Shown here: one piece after another, positions 15,697 through 24,613 of the stretch
Numbering within the stretch: the stretch's first letter is position 1
Layout: each line of letters opens with the position of its first letter
NCBI GenBank assembly: GCA_033851265.1
Contig: JAWWOW010000007.1
Location: forward strand, 194,262 to 258,261
Reading direction: 5' to 3'
DNA from: JAWWOW01 sp033851265
GTDB taxonomy: Bacteria > Actinomycetota > Actinomycetes > JAWWOW01
Length of the DNA stretch: 64,000 bases
Translations under genes and position numbers: made by a program
Notes under the pieces: generated by a model
The model's input: only the letters and a program-made list of their open reading frames with translations
The model's database searches: none
Told to the model about the DNA's origin: nothing

Positions 15697-16976
15697 TATC
15701 GGACATCAGGGCTCGGCTGGCGGAGGTCGCCGCCGAGTTCGATGCGTCCACGATCCCGATGGGGCGTTGCCGGGAGATCGTGGCGGAGGCCGCGGCAATC
15801 GAGCGGATGGCCGCGGCCGTCAAGACGCAGGCGGCCGCGCGGGTAGCCCAGTCGGGATCTTGGCGTGAGTCCGGCGACCGGTCCGCGGCGCATGAGCTCG
15901 CACGGGAGACCGGCACCACGGTCGGAGCCGCGAGGGAGGCGTTGGAAACCGGGGCGCGGTTACGGGATTTGCCGGAGCTGGCCGCGGCGGCGCGCCGCGG
16001 CGACCTGTCTCCGACGCAGACTGCTTCCGTCGCCGGCGTGGGTGCGGTGGCGCCGGAGCTGGTGCCAGGCCTGATCGAGCGAGCGCAGAACACAACGGTG
16101 GCCCAGCTCCGCGAAGAATGCGCGCGCGCCCTCGCCAGCCGCGAACCCGATCTGGAGGCGCGCCGCCGGCAGATCCGCGAACAACGTTCGCTGCGGCACT
16201 GGGTCGACGCCTCCGGCGCGGGTGTGCTTCAACTCCGTGACGCTGTCGACGTGATCGCCGGGGTGATGACCGACCTGGCGCCGGTCCGCGAGGCGTTGTT
16301 TCAGCAGGCACGCAAACGAGGTGACCGGCTATCACCGGAGGCTGCCGACGCCGACGCGCTCGTGGCGGCGGTCGCTGCAGCCCGACATGGCAACCCGCCT
16401 TCGGGCTCCGACGACCTTGTCGTGTCCGGAAGGCCGGCTGACACGCGGCGGCCACCGCACCGGTGCGCCCCGCGAGCGAAGATCCTTATCCGGGTCGACT
16501 TCGATGCGCTGCTGCGCGGCCGGCCGATCGTCGGGGAGGTCTGTGAGATCGCCGGTTACGGCCCAGTCGCTGTTTCTGCCGTGCGTGAGCTGCTCGCCAC
16601 CGGCGATGCCTTCCTTGCCGGCATCATCAGCAAGGGCGAAAAGGTCGTCGGTGTCGCGCACCTCGGCCGCCGCGCCACCGCGATGCAGGCCACCGCACTG
16701 GAGTGGACCAATCCCACCTGTGCCGCCGACGGTTGCACCCGCGCCATCCGGCTCGAGATCGACCATCGAAAACCTTGGGCACCAAGCAAGATCACCCTCA
16801 CCGAGCTGCTCGACCGGCTCTGCGAACACGACCATGACCTAAAAACCCGAAAGGGATGGGGGCTGGTCGAGGGCACCGGGAAACGACCGTTCGTTCCGCC
16901 CACCGATCCACGGCATCCCAACAACGTGGCCACACGCAACGCGAACCGAACCCGCGGCGACCCACATGCCGCGTGA
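15687..16976 (+). CDS. 13E12/DUF222-type HNH endonuclease-like protein
   Basis: Protein of 429 aa with the two-part layout of the actinobacterial 13E12 repeat family. A long helical N-terminal region (about 1-240) contains repeated ala/arg-rich helices and QTASVAGVG. A C-terminal HNH-like domain has CAADGC, the core EIDHRKPW and LCEHDHDLKTRKGWG, providing metal-binding His/Cys and the HNH histidines. The biological role of this family is unresolved; it occurs in many diverged copies and is often damage-inducible. Here a perfect LexA box covers the start, so induction by DNA damage is expected. The ATG at 15687 is supported by a -10 box 7 nt upstream (leaderless). Confidence 0.85.
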   Translation: MRSISDIRARLAEVAAEFDASTIPMGRCREIVAEAAAIERMAAAVKTQAAARVAQSGSWRESGDRSAAHELARETGTTVGAAREALETGARLRDLPELAAAARRGDLSPTQTASVAGVGAVAPELVPGLIERAQNTTVAQLREECARALASREPDLEARRRQIREQRSLRHWVDASGAGVLQLRDAVDVIAGVMTDLAPVREALFQQARKRGDRLSPEAADADALVAAVAAARHGNPPSGSDDLVVSGRPADTRRPPHRCAPRAKILIRVDFDALLRGRPIVGEVCEIAGYGPVAVSAVRELLATGDAFLAGIISKGEKVVGVAHLGRRATAMQATALEWTNPTCAADGCTRAIRLEIDHRKPWAPSKITLTELLDRLCEHDHDLKTRKGWGLVEGTGKRPFVPPTDPRHPNNVATRNANRTRGDPHAA

Positions 16977-16993
16977 GGTGTACGCCGACGTGC

Positions 16994-17605
16994 TCAGGAG
17001 CCTTTGCCGCGCAGGCCGGACAACGCGAGGGTCACCACACCGTCGGCGAGCGTTGAGACCGGCACCCGGCCCGGGCGGTACCACTCGACGATCGAGTTGA
17101 TCATCCCGAACACCAGCCGCTCGGCGATGGCAGGGTCGACGTCGCGGCGTAAGTCGCCCTCATCGGCCGCCTTCTTCACCAGCGACTGCACGAATCGGTC
17201 GAAGGTCTTGCGCTGTTGTAGCGCCCAGCGTTCCGTCTCGGTATTGCCGCGAACACGCAGCAACAGAGTCACGTAGGGGAGACGCTCGACCAGCACCTCG
17301 ACCTCGCGCCGCAACACGTACTCCAGCCGATCTATCGCGGGCCCGGTCTTGGCACCATCCTCGCGGGTGACCGCGAACAATCCCTCAAGCGCTCGCTCGA
17401 CCGCGAGGCGCAGCAGCTGCTCCTTGCCCGGCACGTGGTGGTAGATCGAGGACTTGGTGATCCCGGCGGCCGCGGCCAGGTCTTCCATCGAGGTGCCGTC
17501 ATAGCCGCGCTCGTTGAACACCGACACCGCGACGGCGAGGAGGCTGTCGAGGTCGTACTGCCGGGGACGCGCCGCTCGTCCGCGGGCCGACGTTCCTGCT
17601 GCCAT
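16994..17605 (-). CDS. paaR: TetR-family regulator, probably PaaR
   Basis: Regulator of 203 aa with an N-terminal TetR helix-turn-helix (FNERGYDGTSMEDLAAAAG then SSIYHHVPGKEQLL) and a C-terminal ligand domain with FGMINSIVEWYRPG. It diverges from paaZ across a 46-bp intergenic region containing a palindrome that also occurs in front of paaA. Minus-strand CATTAT (17646-17641) can serve as its -10, placing the palindrome downstream, so it should be autoregulated. By position and shared operators it is the likely repressor of the phenylacetate genes, released by phenylacetyl-CoA in known PaaR systems. The gene symbol is by inference. Confidence 0.82.
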   Translation of the reverse strand: MAAGTSARGRAARPRQYDLDSLLAVAVSVFNERGYDGTSMEDLAAAAGITKSSIYHHVPGKEQLLRLAVERALEGLFAVTREDGAKTGPAIDRLEYVLRREVEVLVERLPYVTLLLRVRGNTETERWALQQRKTFDRFVQSLVKKAADEGDLRRDVDPAIAERLVFGMINSIVEWYRPGRVPVSTLADGVVTLALSGLRGKGS

Positions 17606-17620
17606 CCGGCGAGGATGTCA

Positions 17621-17645
17621 CCCGACCATTCGTTCGGTCCATAAT
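17621..17645. promoter_or_regulatory. PaaR-type operator and overlapping paaZ/paaR promoters
   Basis: The sequence at 17621-17638 (CCCGACCATTCGTTCGGT) matches the paaA operator at 15 of 18 positions. It is followed by CATAAT (17640-17645), whose expected start point is exactly the G of the paaZ GTG at 17652, so paaZ mRNA is probably leaderless. The complement of the same bases supplies CATTAT for the divergent TetR gene. One operator can therefore block both promoters. Confidence 0.75.
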
Positions 17646-17651
17646 GCGACC

Positions 17652-19700
17652 GTGGTCAACAATCTCGAGAGCTATGTCCAGGGCCGGTGGCAAGCGGGAA
17701 CCGGTGAGGGCGCCGTCGTCCGGGACGCGGCAACCGGCGAACCCGTCGTCGCGGTCACCAGCGAGGGCATCGACGTGTCCGCAACGCTCGGCTATGGACG
17801 CAGCGTCGGTGCACAGGCACTAGCGGCGCTGACCTTCCACGAGCGCGCGCTCGCGCTCAAGCAGCTTGCGCAAGCGCTCAATGAGCAGCGCGAGGAGTTC
17901 TACGCGCTCTCGACGCGCACCGGCGCCACGAAATACGACTCGAGCTTCGACATTGACGGCGGCATCGGGGTGCTCTTCTCGTACGCCGGTAAGGGTCGCC
18001 GCGAGCTGCCGAACGACACCGTCTACGTCGATGGCGCCGTTGAACCGGCCGGCAAGAAGGGAACCTTCGTCGGGCAGCACATCTACACCCCGCTGCCGGG
18101 GGTTGCGGTGCAGGTCAATGCGTTCAACTTCCCGGTGTGGGGGATGCTCGAGAAGTTCGCCCCCGCGTTCATCGCCGGAATGCCCACCGTTGTGAAGCCA
18201 GCCACGCAGACGGCGTACCTCACTGCGCTGGTCGTGCGACGCATCATCGAGTCGGGACTGTTGCCCGAAGGGTCGCTGCAGCTGCTGTGCGGAACTCCGA
18301 AAGGGTTGTTCGACAGCTTGGGGGTGGGGGACCTGGTGGCGTTCACCGGATCCGCCGACACCGCCCGCCGCCTCCGGACACATCCGACCGTCGTCGGCGA
18401 ATCGGTGCGATTCACAGCGGAGGCGGACTCGCTCAACTGCAGCATCCTCGGCCTGGACGCGGGCCCCGGGACGGAGGAGTTCGACCTCTACGTCAAACAG
18501 CTCGTCACGGAGATGACGGTCAAGGCGGGTCAGAAATGCACGGCAATTCGACGTGCACTGGTGCCGGAGCAGTGGATGAGCGACGTCGTCGACGCGACCG
18601 CAGCGCAACTCGACGCAGTGACGGTTGGCAACCCGGCGGACGAGAGCGTTCGGATGGGTGCGCTCGTCAGCCTCGAGCAGCGCGAAGAGGTGCTGCGTTC
18701 CCTGAAGGCACTCACCGGTGTTGGACGCCTGGTTGTCGGGGACCCGGACAACTTCGAGGTCGTCGATGCCGACAAGGAGCGGGGGGCGTTCCTCCCGCCG
18801 ATGCTCGTTCGATGCGACGACGCGGACCGCGCCGAACCGCACGAGGTGGAGGCGTTCGGTCCGGTCGCCACGGTGCTGCCCTACGCGACGGTGGATCGCG
18901 TCATCGCACTCGCCGCCCGAGGCAAGGGGAGTCTCGTCGGCTCGGTGGTCTCGCACGAGCCGGGGTTTGTTCGTTCGGTCGTCCTCGGTCTGGCCCCGTG
19001 GCACGGCCGGCTGTTGGTGCTCGACCGTGACGACGCCCGCGAGTCGACCGGGCACGGGTCACCGTTGCCGACCCTCGTACACGGCGGCCCCGGGCGAGCG
19101 GGCGGTGGTGAGGAGCTCGGCGGGATCCGCGGCGTGCTGCACCACATGCAGCGCACGGCAGTGCAGGGCTCGCCACGGATGGTCGGCGCTGTGACCGGTC
19201 GCTGGGTGACGGGGCAGGAGCGCAGCACGGGCGAGCACCCCTTCCGCAAGCACCTCGAGGATCTTCACGTCGGTGACGCGGTTGTCACGGCTCCGCGCAC
19301 GGTAACGCTCGACGACGTGACGCAGTTCGCGAATTTCACCGGTGACACGTTCTATGCGCACACCGACGAAGACGCAGCGGCTGCGAACCCGTTCTTCGGG
19401 GGCCTCGTAGCGCACGGCTATCTCGTGCTGAGTTTTGCTGCCGGCCTGTTCGTGGACCCGGCACCTGGTCCAGTCCTTGCGAACTACGGCCTCGACAACC
19501 TGCGTTTCGTGACACCGCTCAAGCCCGGAGACTCGATGGCGGTGACATTGACGGCCAAGCACATCACCCCGCGTGCCACGGAACCGTACGGCGAGGTCCG
19601 CTGGGATGTCGTCATCGTCAACCAGCGTGAGGAAATCGTGGCGACGTACGAGCTGCTGACCCTCGTCGCAAAACGCGAGGAACAACCACCAACGGTCTGA
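17652..19700 (+). CDS. paaZ: bifunctional oxepin-CoA hydrolase / aldehyde dehydrogenase PaaZ
   Basis: Ring-cleavage enzyme of phenylacetate catabolism (682 aa): the C-terminal hydratase opens oxepin-CoA and the N-terminal dehydrogenase oxidises the resulting aldehyde. The ALDH domain (about 1-520) has NAFNFP (N157), E257 and nucleophile C296 in GQKCTAIRR. The R-specific hydratase (MaoC) domain (about 530-680) has D565 and H570 in FTGDTFYAHTDEDAAAANPFF, the expected catalytic pair. Start GTG 17652 fits both family length and the -10 box 7 nt upstream. It is the divergent partner of the TetR gene. paaG, paaF, paaH, paaJ and paaK are not in the window. Confidence 0.95.
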   Translation: MVNNLESYVQGRWQAGTGEGAVVRDAATGEPVVAVTSEGIDVSATLGYGRSVGAQALAALTFHERALALKQLAQALNEQREEFYALSTRTGATKYDSSFDIDGGIGVLFSYAGKGRRELPNDTVYVDGAVEPAGKKGTFVGQHIYTPLPGVAVQVNAFNFPVWGMLEKFAPAFIAGMPTVVKPATQTAYLTALVVRRIIESGLLPEGSLQLLCGTPKGLFDSLGVGDLVAFTGSADTARRLRTHPTVVGESVRFTAEADSLNCSILGLDAGPGTEEFDLYVKQLVTEMTVKAGQKCTAIRRALVPEQWMSDVVDATAAQLDAVTVGNPADESVRMGALVSLEQREEVLRSLKALTGVGRLVVGDPDNFEVVDADKERGAFLPPMLVRCDDADRAEPHEVEAFGPVATVLPYATVDRVIALAARGKGSLVGSVVSHEPGFVRSVVLGLAPWHGRLLVLDRDDARESTGHGSPLPTLVHGGPGRAGGGEELGGIRGVLHHMQRTAVQGSPRMVGAVTGRWVTGQERSTGEHPFRKHLEDLHVGDAVVTAPRTVTLDDVTQFANFTGDTFYAHTDEDAAAANPFFGGLVAHGYLVLSFAAGLFVDPAPGPVLANYGLDNLRFVTPLKPGDSMAVTLTAKHITPRATEPYGEVRWDVVIVNQREEIVATYELLTLVAKREEQPPTV

Positions 19701-19712
19701 GGTTGGGCAGGC

Positions 19713-20465
19713 ATGACTGCCGACATAGATGTACGCCGGGCCGAGGACCGCCTCGCGACGAAGATCGACTGGCTCGACTCAAAGCACTCGTTCTCCTTCG
19801 GTCAGCACTACGACCAGGGCAACACCCATCACGGGCTGCTACTCGTCAACAACGACGACCGCGTGGCGCCGGGCACGGGCTTCGAGACGCATCCACACCG
19901 CGACATGGAGATCGTGACGTGGGTGCTCCGCGGGTCGCTGGTCCATCAGGACTCGACGGGCAACTCCGGCCTGATCTATCCGGGGCTGGCCCAGCGGATG
20001 AGCGCCGGCACCGGCATCCTGCACTCCGAGAAGAACGATTCTTGGCGGCTGCAGGGCGGCGACAAGCACACCGAGCCGGTGCACTTCGTGCAGATGTGGG
20101 TCATCCCGGACGAGCAGGGGATCACTCCGGGCTACGAGCAGCTCGAGATCGACGCCGACCTGCTGCGCGGCGGGCTGGTCCCGGTCGCGTCCGGGATGGA
20201 CAAGCACGCGGATGCGGCTGCGATTCACATCAAGAACAAGTACGCCGCGTTGTACGCCGCGCGGCTGCAACCGGGCGAGAGTGTCGAGCTGCCCGATGCG
20301 CCGTACCTGCACCTGTTCGTGGCCCGTGGCACGGTCACCCTCGAAGGTGCGGGCGAGTTGACCGCCGGCGACGCGGTGCGTTTCACGTCCACCGGTGGCC
20401 AGCGGGTGACCGCCGGCGAGCCGGCCGAGATCCTCGTGTGGGAGATGCACGCAACGCTGGCTTGA
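19713..20465 (+). CDS. pirin family protein
   Basis: Bicupin protein of 250 aa with the pirin metal-binding pattern: HHG at about 42-44, then FETHPHRDMEIVTWVL, and the later IYPGLAQRMSAGTGILHSE with its His and Glu ligands. Some pirins act as quercetin dioxygenases or redox sensors; the substrate cannot be told here. The start is 12 nt after the paaZ stop, so it may be cotranscribed with paaZ. Confidence 0.9.
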   Translation: MTADIDVRRAEDRLATKIDWLDSKHSFSFGQHYDQGNTHHGLLLVNNDDRVAPGTGFETHPHRDMEIVTWVLRGSLVHQDSTGNSGLIYPGLAQRMSAGTGILHSEKNDSWRLQGGDKHTEPVHFVQMWVIPDEQGITPGYEQLEIDADLLRGGLVPVASGMDKHADAAAIHIKNKYAALYAARLQPGESVELPDAPYLHLFVARGTVTLEGAGELTAGDAVRFTSTGGQRVTAGEPAEILVWEMHATLA

Positions 20466-20484
20466 CGCGGGTTAGGTTGACCCC

Positions 20485-21804
20485 ATGGGGTGGGACTTCA
20501 GCACTGAACCCGAGTTCGAAAAAGAGCTCGCATGGATACGCGAGTTCGTCCGCGACGAGATCGCACCGCTGGATCTGCTCTGGCCGAACTACCACCACCG
20601 TGTCCCACCGCCGTGGCTGAAGACGGTCATCGACCCGCTCAAGCAGCAGGTCAAAGACCGCGAGCTCTGGGCCTGTCACCTCGGGCCCGAGCTCGGAGGC
20701 AAGGGCTACGGGCAAGTCAAGCTCTCACTGATGAACGAGATACTCGGGCCCTACGCCTGGGGGCCGACCATCTTCGGCGTACAAGGGCCGGACACCGGCA
20801 ACGCAGAGGTGCTAGCGCACTACGGCACGGCGGAGCAGAAAGAGCGGTATCTCCAGCCGCTGCTCGACGGTGAGATCTTCTCCGCGTTCTCGATGACCGA
20901 GCCGCAAGGCGGCGCCGACCCGACGTTGTTCACCTGTCGCGGCACCCGTGACGGTGACGACTGGATCATCAACGGGGAGAAGTTCTTCACATCCAACGCC
21001 GAACATGCCGCCTTCTACATCGTCATGGCGGTCACTAATCTCGATGTCTCGGCGTACCAGGGGATGTCGATGTTCCTCGTCCCGCGCGAGACGCCGGGCA
21101 TCAACATTCTGCGGCACACGCACTACATGCACGATGCCGGTGACGACGCGCTCAGTCATCCACACATCCGTTACGAGGACGTCCGCGTCCCCGCCGAAGG
21201 CCTGCTCGGTGAAGAGGGGCAGGCGTTCGTCATCGCGCAAACCCGGCTGTCGGGTGGCCGTATCCACCACGCGATGCGCGCCGTCGGTCATGCGCAGTTC
21301 GCCTTCGACATGATGTGTGAACGCGCATTGAGCCGGCGTACCGGCGACAAGCGCATTGCTGACATGCAGCTCGTGCAAGAAGCCATCGCCTCGTCGTACG
21401 CCGAGATCGAGCAGTTCCGACTCTTCGTCCTTCGCACTGCGTGGAAGATCGACGAGGGTCACGGCTACACGCACGAGGTACGCCGTGACATTGCCACTGC
21501 CAAGGTGTTGTCCGCGCGGGTTGTGCACGACGTCGTGGAACGTGCCGTACACATTCACGGCGCACTCGGTCTGTCGAACGAGATGCCGCTAGCCGGACTC
21601 TGGATGGCTGCACCCGGCTACGGCGTGTGGGACGGTCCGACCGAGTCACACATCACGTCGGCGGCGAAGCTGATCCTGCGCGACCACGAGCCGTCTCCCG
21701 GACTGTGGCCGACGCAGTGGCTGCCCGAGCGGTTGGAGAAGGCGCGGGAACGCTACGCCGACGTTCTCTCCGAGCAAGCTCGTGCGGAGACGAACGCCAG
21801 CTGA
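20485..21804 (+). CDS. acyl-CoA dehydrogenase (ACAD10/11-like)
   Basis: FAD-dependent acyl-CoA dehydrogenase of 439 aa. Recognisable features are FSMTEPQGGADPTLF (flavin loop), the middle beta domain with INGEKFFTSNAEHA, and C-terminal HIHGALGLSNEMPLAGLW. This resembles the ACAD10/11 branch, some members of which act with a 4-hydroxyacyl-CoA kinase. A -10-like TAGGTT (20473-20478) is placed so that transcription would start at the ATG, suggesting a leaderless mRNA. It overlaps the next small gene by one base (TGATG). Confidence 0.92.
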   Translation: MGWDFSTEPEFEKELAWIREFVRDEIAPLDLLWPNYHHRVPPPWLKTVIDPLKQQVKDRELWACHLGPELGGKGYGQVKLSLMNEILGPYAWGPTIFGVQGPDTGNAEVLAHYGTAEQKERYLQPLLDGEIFSAFSMTEPQGGADPTLFTCRGTRDGDDWIINGEKFFTSNAEHAAFYIVMAVTNLDVSAYQGMSMFLVPRETPGINILRHTHYMHDAGDDALSHPHIRYEDVRVPAEGLLGEEGQAFVIAQTRLSGGRIHHAMRAVGHAQFAFDMMCERALSRRTGDKRIADMQLVQEAIASSYAEIEQFRLFVLRTAWKIDEGHGYTHEVRRDIATAKVLSARVVHDVVERAVHIHGALGLSNEMPLAGLWMAAPGYGVWDGPTESHITSAAKLILRDHEPSPGLWPTQWLPERLEKARERYADVLSEQARAETNAS

Positions 21805-21959
21805 TGGCGCGCCGCATGCGCATCACGCTTGCTGTCGGGCTCGTTCTCGTTCCGCTGGCCATCTGGAAGGGCGGCAGTTTCGGACAAAGCTCGGTCGGGG
21901 GAGTGTTGGTGATCTTGGCCTTGTGGTCGTTATCAGCGCGACAAGGAGTCCGCCGCTAG
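21804..21959 (+). CDS. small two-helix membrane protein
   Basis: Predicted 51-aa protein made almost entirely of two hydrophobic segments (about 7-21 and 31-45) with a positively charged start (MARRMR) and end (RQGVRR). Its ATG overlaps the acyl-CoA dehydrogenase stop, so it is translationally coupled. No family is recognised; a role in membrane association of a neighbour is possible but not shown. Confidence 0.55.
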   Translation: MARRMRITLAVGLVLVPLAIWKGGSFGQSSVGGVLVILALWSLSARQGVRR

Positions 21960-22021
21960 ACGCTGGGTGCGATTGATGATGGCACCGTCGACCGGCAGTC
22001 GCTGCAAGAGATCCGAACTGG

Positions 22022-22996
22022 TCAGCGTTCGAGCAGCCGCATCTGCGCTTCGTTGTGCGTCTCACCCGCTGGGGGCGTGATCTTGTCGAGCTTCTCGATC
22101 TGTTCGGCGGTCAGTTCGAGGGCGTCGGCCGCGACGTTCTCCTCGAGGCGCGACGTACGAGTCGTGCCCGGGATAGGAGCGATGTCGTCGCCCTGGGCGA
22201 GGAGCCAGGCGAGCGCGACCTGTGCTGCCGTTGCACCGACTTCGGCGGCGATGGCCGCGACCTCCGCTGCGCTACGCAGGTTGCGCTCGAAATTGGTGCC
22301 TGCGAATCGGGGATTCGTCTTGCGGAAGTCGTTGTCCGATAGCTCGTCGGCAGAGCGGACGTTACCGGCGAGGAAGCCACGTCCGAGCGGCGAGAACGGC
22401 ACGAAGCCGATGCCGAGTTCACGTAACGCCGGGAGCACCTTGGCCTCGGGCTCGCGGGTCCACAGCGAGTACTCCGACTGGACCGCCGTCACCGGGTGGG
22501 TGGCATGTGCCCGACGGATTGTGTCCGGCCCCGCTTCGGAAAGGCCGACGTGTCGCACCTTGCCCTCCGCGACGAGCTCGCCGAGCGCGCCGACCGTGTC
22601 CTCGATCGGGGTCATCGGGTCGACCCGGTGTTGGTAGCACACGTCGATGCGGTCGGTGCCCAGCCGTTTGAGCGATCCCTCAACGGCCGCCCGGACGTTG
22701 GCCCGGCTGCTGTCGAGCTCGCCCGCAGCCCGGCCAACATGAGAGATGAATCCGAACTTCGTCGCGAGCACAACCTCGTCGCGTTTTCCTGCGATGGCAC
22801 GACCGATGAGCTCCTCGTTGCCGTACGGCCCGTAGGCCTCGGCGGAGTCGATGAAGGTCACCCCGAGGTCGATCGCTCGGTGGATGACCCGGATCCCCGC
22901 GGCCTCGTGGGTGGGTTGGCCGTACGTACCCGAGAGCCCCATCGCGCCGAAGCCGATGCGCGAGACGTCCAGGCCTCCGATGGTGACGTGCTTCAT
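22022..22996 (-). CDS. aldo/keto reductase
   Basis: NADPH-dependent TIM-barrel oxidoreductase of 324 aa. The catalytic tetrad is visible as Asp and Tyr in FIDSAEAYGPYG, Lys in VLATKFGF and His in CYQHRVDP. NADP-binding features PGTTRTSRLEENV are near the C terminus. It resembles the YajO/Tas or aryl-alcohol type rather than the gene at 48002. ATG 22996 is used because GGAG lies five bases upstream. It converges on the small membrane gene. Confidence 0.92.
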   Translation of the reverse strand: MKHVTIGGLDVSRIGFGAMGLSGTYGQPTHEAAGIRVIHRAIDLGVTFIDSAEAYGPYGNEELIGRAIAGKRDEVVLATKFGFISHVGRAAGELDSSRANVRAAVEGSLKRLGTDRIDVCYQHRVDPMTPIEDTVGALGELVAEGKVRHVGLSEAGPDTIRRAHATHPVTAVQSEYSLWTREPEAKVLPALRELGIGFVPFSPLGRGFLAGNVRSADELSDNDFRKTNPRFAGTNFERNLRSAAEVAAIAAEVGATAAQVALAWLLAQGDDIAPIPGTTRTSRLEENVAADALELTAEQIEKLDKITPPAGETHNEAQMRLLER

Positions 22997-23079
22997 CAAC
23001 GCTCCGTCCTCAGAGACAAGGCAACCGCCGAGGCAGCAGGTCCGCCAGGTGCGACCTTACGGCTCGGTTTCCCTGCGGC

Positions 23080-23682
23080 ATGATCGTGGTTGTGACCCTG
23101 CGCATCGCCATCGCGCTGTTTGACGATGCTGAGGAGCTGGACTGGGCCGGGCCATGGGAAGTCCTGGCCTCCTGGGCCGGACTGTGGCCAGCCGACGCGG
23201 TCGAGGTGTTCACCGTTGCCGAGTCCACAGCGCCGGTGCGCTGTGCGAACGGTCTTCGAGTGCTCCCCGACAAGACCTGGGACGACGTCGGCTCTGTTGA
23301 TGTAGTGGTGTATCCGGGCGGCGTAGGTACATACAGCCAGCTCGGAGACGAGACAGTCCGCGCCAGAATCCGACAGCTAGCCGCAACCACGCCGCTGATG
23401 ACATCGGTGTGCACCGGCGCCATGGTTTTCGCAGATGCCGGCCTGCTCGATGGGCTGCCGGCGACTACTCACTGGGGGGCGATCGACCAGCTCGGCACCC
23501 TGGGGTCAGGTATCGAGGTCCGTCCCGACGACAGGTTCGTCGATGCGGGACATGTCATCACGTCAGCTGGGGTCTCCGCAGGAATCGACATGGCCTTACA
23601 TCTGGTCGCCCGCCTGCACTCACCTGAACGCGCCCAGGAAGTGCGCCGGGTGATGCAGTACGACCCAGATCCGCCGGTGTAA
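23080..23682 (+). CDS. DJ-1/PfpI-family protein
   Basis: Protein of 200 aa in the class I glutamine amidotransferase-like fold. It has the acidic early motif DDAEELDWAGPWEV and the nucleophile elbow TSVCTGAMVFADAGLLDG, whose Cys is the expected catalytic residue. Members nearest this pattern include isonitrile hydratase-like enzymes and the sensor domains of GlxA regulators, but no DNA-binding domain is present. An in-frame GTG at 23092 is an alternative start. Confidence 0.88.
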   Translation: MIVVVTLRIAIALFDDAEELDWAGPWEVLASWAGLWPADAVEVFTVAESTAPVRCANGLRVLPDKTWDDVGSVDVVVYPGGVGTYSQLGDETVRARIRQLAATTPLMTSVCTGAMVFADAGLLDGLPATTHWGAIDQLGTLGSGIEVRPDDRFVDAGHVITSAGVSAGIDMALHLVARLHSPERAQEVRRVMQYDPDPPV

Positions 23683-23685
23683 GTC

Positions 23686-23949
23686 GTGGGCATCATCACG
23701 CGAATCGGCCGTGCGCCGGGAGTACGCCGCCTCGTTCGCCGCCCAGATGCCCCTGGTGAGGTGCGCGAGAACCCCGACGATGAGGACACCGATCCGCTCT
23801 GGTGCGTGGACTGTCGACGTGAGGTGCTGTTCGACTCGCCCCGGTGTCGGGACTGCGGTGGCGAAGCAGTTTCGAGGACAGAGCTGGCGCGGCGTGATGG
23901 AAATCTGCCGCCACCGCCCGGCACGGGGCCCAGCAACTGGAGCTTCTAG
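23686..23949 (+). CDS. small zinc-ribbon protein, function unknown
   Basis: Predicted 87-aa protein with four cysteines at 40, 43, 54 and 57 (CVDC...CRDC) forming a probable zinc ribbon, between a basic N terminus and a proline-rich C terminus (LPPPPGTGPSNW). It starts at GTG three bases after the preceding stop, so it is likely cotranscribed with the DJ-1-like gene. No family is recognised. Confidence 0.6.
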   Translation: MGIITRIGRAPGVRRLVRRPDAPGEVRENPDDEDTDPLWCVDCRREVLFDSPRCRDCGGEAVSRTELARRDGNLPPPPGTGPSNWSF

Positions 23950-23989
23950 CGCGCCGATGAGTTTGGCGGGCGTATAGCGTCTTTGCTCC

Positions 23990-24598
23990 ATGAGCCGAGT
24001 TACCTGTCACATGTCGATCTCACTCGACGGCTTCGTCGCCGGGCCGGACCAGAGCCTGGACAATCCGCTGGGCGTCGGCGGTATGCAGCTGCACCAGTGG
24101 CACTTTCAGGCCGACGAACCCGGCCACGAGGCCGACGTGGCGCCGCGGGACGCGTTGCTGAAGGCCAAGGGTGCGTTCGTCATGGGTCGGAACATGTTCG
24201 GCCCAGTGCGCGGCGAATGGGATGAGGAGTGGCGTGGATGGTGGGGCGACGAGCCGCCGTACCACGCGCCGGTGTTCGTCCTCACGCACTACGACCACGA
24301 CCCGATCGAGATGGCGGGCGGGACCACGTTCTACTTCGTCACGAGTGGTTTCGACGCCGCGTTAGAACAAGCCAGGGCGGCGGCAGGCGAGGAGGCCGTC
24401 GACATTGCTGGCGGCGCGTCAACCGTTCGGCAGGCGTTGGAGGCCGGTGTGGTCGATGAGCTCATGCTCGACATCGCCCCGGTCCTTCTCGGCAGCGGTG
24501 AGCGCTTGTTCGACGGCGTGACCGATCCGGGTCTCGAGCCCGTCGAAGTGATCCATTCACCGCTCGCGACGCACGTCCGGTACCGCGTCGGACGGTAA
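23990..24598 (+). CDS. dihydrofolate reductase / RibD C-terminal domain protein
   Basis: Protein of 202 aa with the DHFR-like fold of RibD reductase domains: MSISLDGFVAGPDQ at the N terminus, VMGRNMFGPVRGEW, and DIAGGASTVRQALEAGVVDELMLDIAPVLLGSGERLF near the C terminus. These stand-alone proteins are widespread in actinobacteria and bind NADPH; the substrate is usually unassigned. Confidence 0.9.
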   Translation: MSRVTCHMSISLDGFVAGPDQSLDNPLGVGGMQLHQWHFQADEPGHEADVAPRDALLKAKGAFVMGRNMFGPVRGEWDEEWRGWWGDEPPYHAPVFVLTHYDHDPIEMAGGTTFYFVTSGFDAALEQARAAAGEEAVDIAGGASTVRQALEAGVVDELMLDIAPVLLGSGERLFDGVTDPGLEPVEVIHSPLATHVRYRVGR

Positions 24599-24613
24599 CT
24601 CCGACGCACAATG

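Noticed and set aside
17820..19055. Long minus-strand frame opposite paaZ
   Set aside because: paaZ carries complete catalytic motifs on the plus strand; the antisense product has no recognisable domain or ribosome site.
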